This document shows, in pieces, positions 42,493 to 45,962 of a stretch of 45,962 nt of DNA. The translations under genes were made by a program, and so were the position numbers. Numbering within the stretch: position 1 is the first letter of the stretch; every line of letters begins with the position of its first letter. Source of the DNA: Lachnospiraceae bacterium (GTDB lineage Bacteria > Bacillota > Clostridia > Lachnospirales > Lachnospiraceae); NCBI GenBank assembly GCA_022510725.1, contig JAFLSW010000018.1, positions 1 to 45,962 of the forward strand, in the 5' to 3' direction. Below the pieces are notes generated by a model. It had not been told where the DNA came from and did no database searches. It saw nothing but the letters and a program-made list of their open reading frames with translations.

Positions 42493-43023
42493 ATGAAAGC
42501 ATGGGAACATCTTAAAACCATCACTTATCACAAGCTGTTAGTCATGCAGGGCTGCTTTCAGGTAGGCCTGTACTGGCAGGGAATCTTTCATGATATGTCC
42601 AAATTTATGCCTTCCGAGTTTTTGGTAGGGGCAAAATATTTTCAGGGAAATCGCAGTCCCAACAATGCGGAACGGGAGGATAAAGGCTATTCTGCCGCCT
42701 GGCTGCATCATAAGGGCCGCAATAAGCATCATTTTGAATACTGGATCGATTACAGCTCCAGGGAGGTGGAAGGCGGTATGGCGCCTGCACCCATGCCGGT
42801 ACGATATGTCATAGAGATGCTGATGGATCGGATCGCAGCTTCCAAGGTTTATGAAAAGCAAAATTATAACGATTCCAAGCCCCTCATTTATTTTATGCAG
42901 GGAAAGGATTGCCTGATGCATCCTAAGACCAAAAAGCAGTTGACCATACTGCTTATGATGCTGGCAAAAGAGGGAGAAGAAGCCACTTTTTCCTACATAC
43001 GCCATGTGATCCTGAAAAAATAG
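42493..43023 (+). CDS. DUF5662 family protein
   Basis: A 176-aa protein. It starts MKAWEHLKTITYHKLLVMQG 3 nt after the GlgX-like gene and is probably cotranscribed. Conserved His/Asp residues run through GIFHDMSKFMPSEF, AWLHHKGRNKHHFEYW and the later IEMLMDRIAASKVY, a pattern like HD-type metal phosphohydrolases, though no classic HD motif is certain. Function is unknown; the family is common in Clostridia. Confidence 0.75.
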   Translation: MKAWEHLKTITYHKLLVMQGCFQVGLYWQGIFHDMSKFMPSEFLVGAKYFQGNRSPNNAEREDKGYSAAWLHHKGRNKHHFEYWIDYSSREVEGGMAPAPMPVRYVIEMLMDRIAASKVYEKQNYNDSKPLIYFMQGKDCLMHPKTKKQLTILLMMLAKEGEEATFSYIRHVILKK

Positions 43024-43030
43024 GACTGTC

Positions 43031-43057
43031 ACACTTTATACGAAAGCGCATAGCTTA
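43031..43057 (+). promoter_or_regulatory. SigK-like promoter of the small CGCG-repeat protein
   Basis: AC at 43031-43032, 16-nt spacer and CATAGCTTA at 43049-43057 fit the SigK pattern AC-N16/17-CATAnnnTA exactly. Transcription would start near 43063, right before the AAAGGAG ribosome site at 43064-43070. The motif has low information content; the agreement with a coat-like product raises its weight. Confidence 0.4.
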
Positions 43058-43078
43058 CAGTATAAAGGAGTGAACATT

Positions 43079-43426
43079 ATGAGTTGTTTATGGTTATTAG
43101 TATTACTGGCATGCTGTGGCGGAAATGATAATGGCTGCGGCGGCTATGACAATGATTTCCAAAGAGGCGGCTCCAGAGGCGGCAGAGGCAGGAACAATGA
43201 CTGCGGATGCGGCGGACAGGGCAGAGGAAGAAACAACGGAGGACGCGGCAGAGACAATGACTGCGGCTGCGACAGACAGTCCAGAGATAACGACTGGGGT
43301 TGTAATGACAATCCATCCAGACCTGTATTTGGCAGAAGCAGAGATAACGATACCTGCGGCTGCGAGATCTCCGAGGAAGTACAGGAATCCCGGGAGTATG
43401 AAGAATATCAGGGTTCTGAAGAATAA
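43079..43426 (+). CDS. Small Cys/Gly/Asn/Arg repeat protein, possible spore-surface protein
   Basis: A 115-aa protein of no known family. ATG 43079 follows AAAGGAG; the GTG at 43070 overlaps that site. A short hydrophobic start (MSCLWLLVLLACC) leads into Gly-rich sequence with four related units: RGRNNDCGCGG, RGRDNDCGCDR, SRDNDWGCND and SRDNDTCGC. It has 11 cysteines and ends in an acidic Glu/Tyr/Ser tail. The N-terminus is too short for a confident signal peptide. Composition is like cross-linked spore coat or crust proteins, and the CotJC tail (NDGCGCGNN) is similar. A terminator follows. Confidence 0.6.
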   Translation: MSCLWLLVLLACCGGNDNGCGGYDNDFQRGGSRGGRGRNNDCGCGGQGRGRNNGGRGRDNDCGCDRQSRDNDWGCNDNPSRPVFGRSRDNDTCGCEISEEVQESREYEEYQGSEE

Positions 43427-43436
43427 GAGAAAACAA

Positions 43437-43469
43437 AATGCGTCCGGTATATACGCCGGGCGTATTTTT
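43437..43469 (+). terminator. Intrinsic terminator
   Basis: AATGCGTCCGG (43437-43447) pairs with CCGGGCGTATT (43456-43466), with two G-T wobbles and an 8-nt loop, followed by T residues. It ends the small-repeat-protein transcript. Confidence 0.75.
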
Positions 43470-43495
43470 ATACATTGAAATATCTGTAAAACACC

Positions 43496-43524
43496 TTAAC
43501 AAGAACCCTTTAACATGTTATAAT
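43496..43524 (+). promoter_or_regulatory. SigA-type promoter of the lactonase-fold gene
   Basis: TTAACA at 43496-43501, 17-nt spacer, TATAAT at 43519-43524; start codon 35 nt downstream. Confidence 0.65.
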
Positions 43525-43558
43525 TTTATCCAGTAAGAAGAAAGGTCGCATAAAGAAT

Positions 43559-44623
43559 ATGGATAAAGCAAAATATGTAGCATATGTTTCAACCTACACC
43601 ATGAATGACAATCACGGCATTACCATTTATGATGTGGATCTGAAAAACGGCAGATTTCAGGAAAAGGCACAAGTGGAGATCACCAATTCCTCTTATGTGA
43701 GCATTTCCCACAATAAAAAATATCTCTATTCCATCACGGACTTTGGCGTGGAAGCCTATGCCATTCAAAAAGACGGTAGCTTAAAGGTGATCAATCACGG
43801 TTCCATTAACGGCATGAGAGGCTGTTATTTATCTACGGATTATGAGGACAAATACCTCTTTGTATCCGGTTACCATGACGGCAAGATCACAGTGCTGCGT
43901 TTAAATGAAGATGGCGGCATCGGCAGCATTACCGATGAGATCTTCCACAAGGGACTGGGCAGCATTGCAGACCGGAATTTCAGGCCCCATGTCAGCTGCG
44001 TAAAGATGACAAGGGACAACCATTATCTTATGGCTGCAGACCTGGGCATGGATCATGTCCACGTTTATCGCTTTGATCATGGCACAGGAAAGTTAAAGCT
44101 GGTGGATGTATTAAGAAGCGAGATGGAATCGGCCCCCAGACATATTAAGATGACCAGAGACGGTAAGTTTGTTTATATAGTTCATGAAATGAAAAACTAT
44201 ATTGATGTGTATTCCTATGAGGAAATAAACGGCAATCCTGAATTTGCCAAAATAGGAAATTTCCCTACTGTCAATGATTATCATGCCGGCGGCTCCGCTA
44301 CCAGTGCCTTGAACTTTTCCGAAGACGAGAAGTTTTTGGTAAGCAGCACTGCAGGAGATAACAGCGTTGTTGTGTATAAGATCGATCACAAGACGGGGGA
44401 TCTGGATAAGCTGTTTTGTCTTCCCATAAGCGGAGAGTATCCCAAGGATGCGGCATTGTTCCCAGACAACAAGCATCTGGTTTCCTTAAATCATGAGTCC
44501 AATACCATGACCTTTTTCTCCGTGGATACCAAGAAAGGACTTCTTGTCATGAACGGGAAGGAAATGAAGATCGACAGACCTAACTGCATTATCTTCCACA
44601 GACTGAATGCGGCAGAAGAGTAG
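43559..44623 (+). CDS. Lactonase family protein (6-phosphogluconolactonase-like beta-propeller)
   Basis: A 354-aa seven-bladed propeller protein. Blade repeats show as ITIYDVDLKNGRF, KITVLRLNEDGG, VHVYRFDHGTGKL, IDVYSYEEINGNP, VVVYKIDHKTGDL and a final FFSVDTKKGLL, with family motifs RPHVSCVKM and APRHIKMTRDGKFVY. Such proteins include the YbhE-type lactonases of the pentose phosphate path, but many members lack proven activity, so pgl is not assigned. No signal peptide: cytoplasmic. It stands alone between a promoter and a terminator. Confidence 0.8.
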   Translation: MDKAKYVAYVSTYTMNDNHGITIYDVDLKNGRFQEKAQVEITNSSYVSISHNKKYLYSITDFGVEAYAIQKDGSLKVINHGSINGMRGCYLSTDYEDKYLFVSGYHDGKITVLRLNEDGGIGSITDEIFHKGLGSIADRNFRPHVSCVKMTRDNHYLMAADLGMDHVHVYRFDHGTGKLKLVDVLRSEMESAPRHIKMTRDGKFVYIVHEMKNYIDVYSYEEINGNPEFAKIGNFPTVNDYHAGGSATSALNFSEDEKFLVSSTAGDNSVVVYKIDHKTGDLDKLFCLPISGEYPKDAALFPDNKHLVSLNHESNTMTFFSVDTKKGLLVMNGKEMKIDRPNCIIFHRLNAAEE

Positions 44624-44642
44624 AGTGACTGAATCAATCAAT

Positions 44643-44680
44643 AAGCCCCTTCGGATAAACCGAAGGGGCTTGATTTTTAT
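44643..44680. terminator. Bidirectional intrinsic terminator
   Basis: A perfect 12-bp stem AAGCCCCTTCGG/CCGAAGGGGCTT (44643-44654 with 44660-44671), loop ATAAA, followed by GATTTTTAT on the plus strand and by T-rich DNA on the minus strand. It separates the convergent lactonase-fold and aroC genes. Confidence 0.85.
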
Positions 44681-44696
44681 ATATCTGTTAGGGGGA

Positions 44697-45797
44697 TCAT
44701 TTCTTATAGATCTTCTCCAAATATTCCATGCGGGAAACAGCGTTTTCCATCATCAGATCCAAAATGGCAAGAGCCGCCATGGATTCCACAACCACTACGG
44801 CACGGGGAACGATAATGGGATCGTGGCGTCCTTTGATGTTGACAGAAATTTCTTCTTCCTGACGATTTACGGTTTCCTGGGTCTTAAAGATGGAGGGAGT
44901 AGGCTTGATATGAGCCCTAAAGATCACATTGTCTCCGTCGCTGATGCCCCCAAGTACTCCTCCTGCATGGTTGGTCTTTTTGGTAACCTTTCCCTCTGAT
45001 AAAGTAAAAGCGTCGTTATTTTCACTGCCAAGGCGGGTAGAAACCGCTGTTCCATCCCCCATTTCAAAAGCCTTCACTGCACCGATGGACATCACAGCCT
45101 GTGCCAGTCTGGCATCCAGCTTATCAAAGACCGGTTCGCCGATGCCGGCAGGAAGATGTTTTATGACACATTCGATCACGCCTCCTGCGGAATCCGTATC
45201 CTTCATGCAGTTTTCCAAAAAGGCTTCCGCCTCTTTGGAAGCGGTTTCATCCGGCATGCCGGTGGGAGTGGAGGTGATGAGGGATGCATCAAAACGGTCA
45301 TAGTCGATGGAAATAGGACCGATGGACTTGGTATAAGCCTGCACCTGTATGCCCAGTTCTTTTAAGATCTTTAAAGCAATGGCACCGCCGGCAACCCTGC
45401 CGATAGTTTCTCTGCCGGAGGAGCGTCCGCCGCCCCGATAATCCCTGAAACCGTACTTGGCATCAAAGGTATAGTCCGCATGTCCCGGACGATAATAGGA
45501 AGCGATCTCGCTGTAATCACCGGAACGCTGGGAGGTATTTTTTACCAGCATGGCAATAGGTGTTCCCGTTGTTTTATCCTCAAATAAACCGGATAGGATC
45601 TCTACGGTGTCGCTTTCCGCCCTTTGGGTAGCATAGCGGGAGCTGCCGGGTTTGCGCCTGTCCAGATAAAGCTGGATGTCTTCTGCCGTTAAAGGCAGTC
45701 CTGCAGGAACGCCGTCCACCACAACGCCCAAACCGGGTCCATGGGATTCTCCAAAGGTCTGTATCGTAAAATGCTTTCCGAATATTGAGCCGGCCAT
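44697..45797 (-). CDS. aroC: Chorismate synthase
   Basis: A 366-aa FMN-dependent enzyme that makes chorismate from EPSP, last step of the shikimate pathway. It starts MAGSIFGKHFTIQTFGESHG; the longer upstream frame is rejected because GGAGG lies just before this ATG and the promoter lies inside the extension. GESHGPGLGVVVDG, DRRKPGSSRYATQR, RPGHADYTFDAKYG, DYRGGGRSSGRET and the SIGAVKAFEMGDG segments are diagnostic. It is alone on the minus strand, with its own promoter. Confidence 0.96.
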   Translation of the reverse strand: MAGSIFGKHFTIQTFGESHGPGLGVVVDGVPAGLPLTAEDIQLYLDRRKPGSSRYATQRAESDTVEILSGLFEDKTTGTPIAMLVKNTSQRSGDYSEIASYYRPGHADYTFDAKYGFRDYRGGGRSSGRETIGRVAGGAIALKILKELGIQVQAYTKSIGPISIDYDRFDASLITSTPTGMPDETASKEAEAFLENCMKDTDSAGGVIECVIKHLPAGIGEPVFDKLDARLAQAVMSIGAVKAFEMGDGTAVSTRLGSENNDAFTLSEGKVTKKTNHAGGVLGGISDGDNVIFRAHIKPTPSIFKTQETVNRQEEEISVNIKGRHDPIIVPRAVVVVESMAALAILDLMMENAVSRMEYLEKIYKK

Positions 45798-45840
45798 ATC
45801 GATTTCTTCCTCCGATTTCCAAAATTTGTTTTCTAGGCAC

Positions 45841-45869
45841 ATTATATATAATTTTTTATTAGTCCGCAA
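45841..45869 (-). promoter_or_regulatory. SigA-type promoter of aroC
   Basis: On the minus strand TTGCGG (45869-45864), 17-nt spacer, TATAAT (45846-45841), about 45 nt before the start codon. Confidence 0.7.
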
Positions 45870-45910
45870 CTTGGAAAAGAACTGACAAACGGAATAAAAC
45901 ATGGTACAAT

Positions 45911-45960
45911 ATTCGCGAACACAATGAGCCAAGCGGCTGCGAAGCAGACATTTGGCGAAT
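45911..45960. repeat. Nested hairpin at the window edge
   Basis: ATTCGC/GCGAAT (45911-45916 with 45955-45960), alternatively GCCAA/TTGGC, encloses CTGC-GAA-GCAG (45937-45947). The element may continue past the edge, so its full form and role cannot be judged. Confidence 0.4.
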
Positions 45961-45962
45961 GT

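Noticed and set aside
42538-43032. 164-aa minus-strand open frame
   Set aside because: Antisense to the DUF5662 gene, which has a plausible start and conserved His pattern.
45798-45932. N-terminal extension of aroC by 45 residues
   Set aside because: It contains the aroC promoter and lacks family similarity; MAGSIFGKHF is the normal start.

Overview
The window looks like the chromosome of an endospore-forming, anaerobic Gram-positive bacterium of the class Clostridia, most likely a Lachnospiraceae-type gut organism. The evidence is the complete spoIIIA operon, spoIVB and cotJABC, strong AGGAGG-type ribosome sites, moderately AT-rich DNA, an [FeFe] hydrogenase and Clostridia-like gene order. 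Almost all of it is chromosomal core; no transposase, phage gene, CRISPR array, rRNA or tRNA gene was seen.

Layout. 1-5.0 kb is an accessory-type block: a remnant of a DUF1349 gene, two overlapping flavodoxin-fold oxidoreductases, a three-gene ABC-2 exporter and a SAM methyltransferase. A roughly 220-bp near-perfect palindrome closes it (5046-5264). 5.35-10.4 kb is spoIIIAA-AH (mother-cell/forespore feeding-tube complex) behind a good SigE-type promoter. 10.4-14.5 kb holds deoB, prfC and a transglutaminase-like lipoprotein. 14.5-24.9 kb is the conserved run asp23-nusB-xseA-xseB-ispA-dxs-tlyA-nadK-argR-recN-spoIVB; the usual next gene, spo0A, is replaced by a cytoplasmic alpha-amylase. 26.5-29.7 kb is secG-rnr-smpB-ssrA, covering protein export, RNA decay and ribosome rescue.

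29.7-34.4 kb holds a divergent HxlR regulator/flavin reductase pair, a dCMP-deaminase-family gene, an unrecognised C39-peptidase-like protein, the cotJABC spore-coat operon on the minus strand, and a zinc-ribbon/SHOCT protein. 34.5-39.2 kb is a translationally coupled trio: an [FeFe] hydrogenase with all H-cluster motifs, gltX and a UvrD/PcrA-like helicase. 39.2-44.6 kb holds DUF1292, a sirtuin-fold protein without its catalytic His, a GlgX-like GH13 protein without its nucleophile, a DUF5662 protein, a small Cys/Gly/Asn/Arg repeat protein with a SigK-like promoter, and a lactonase-fold beta-propeller. aroC ends the window on the minus strand.

The most unusual items are the long palindrome before spoIIIA, the adjacent sirtuin and glycogen-debranching pseudoenzymes, the small CGCG-repeat protein whose composition echoes the CotJC tail, and an ssrA tag frame that does not start with the expected alanine codon. 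I found no unambiguous new multi-gene system. All functional statements come from reading motifs and context; no database search was run.
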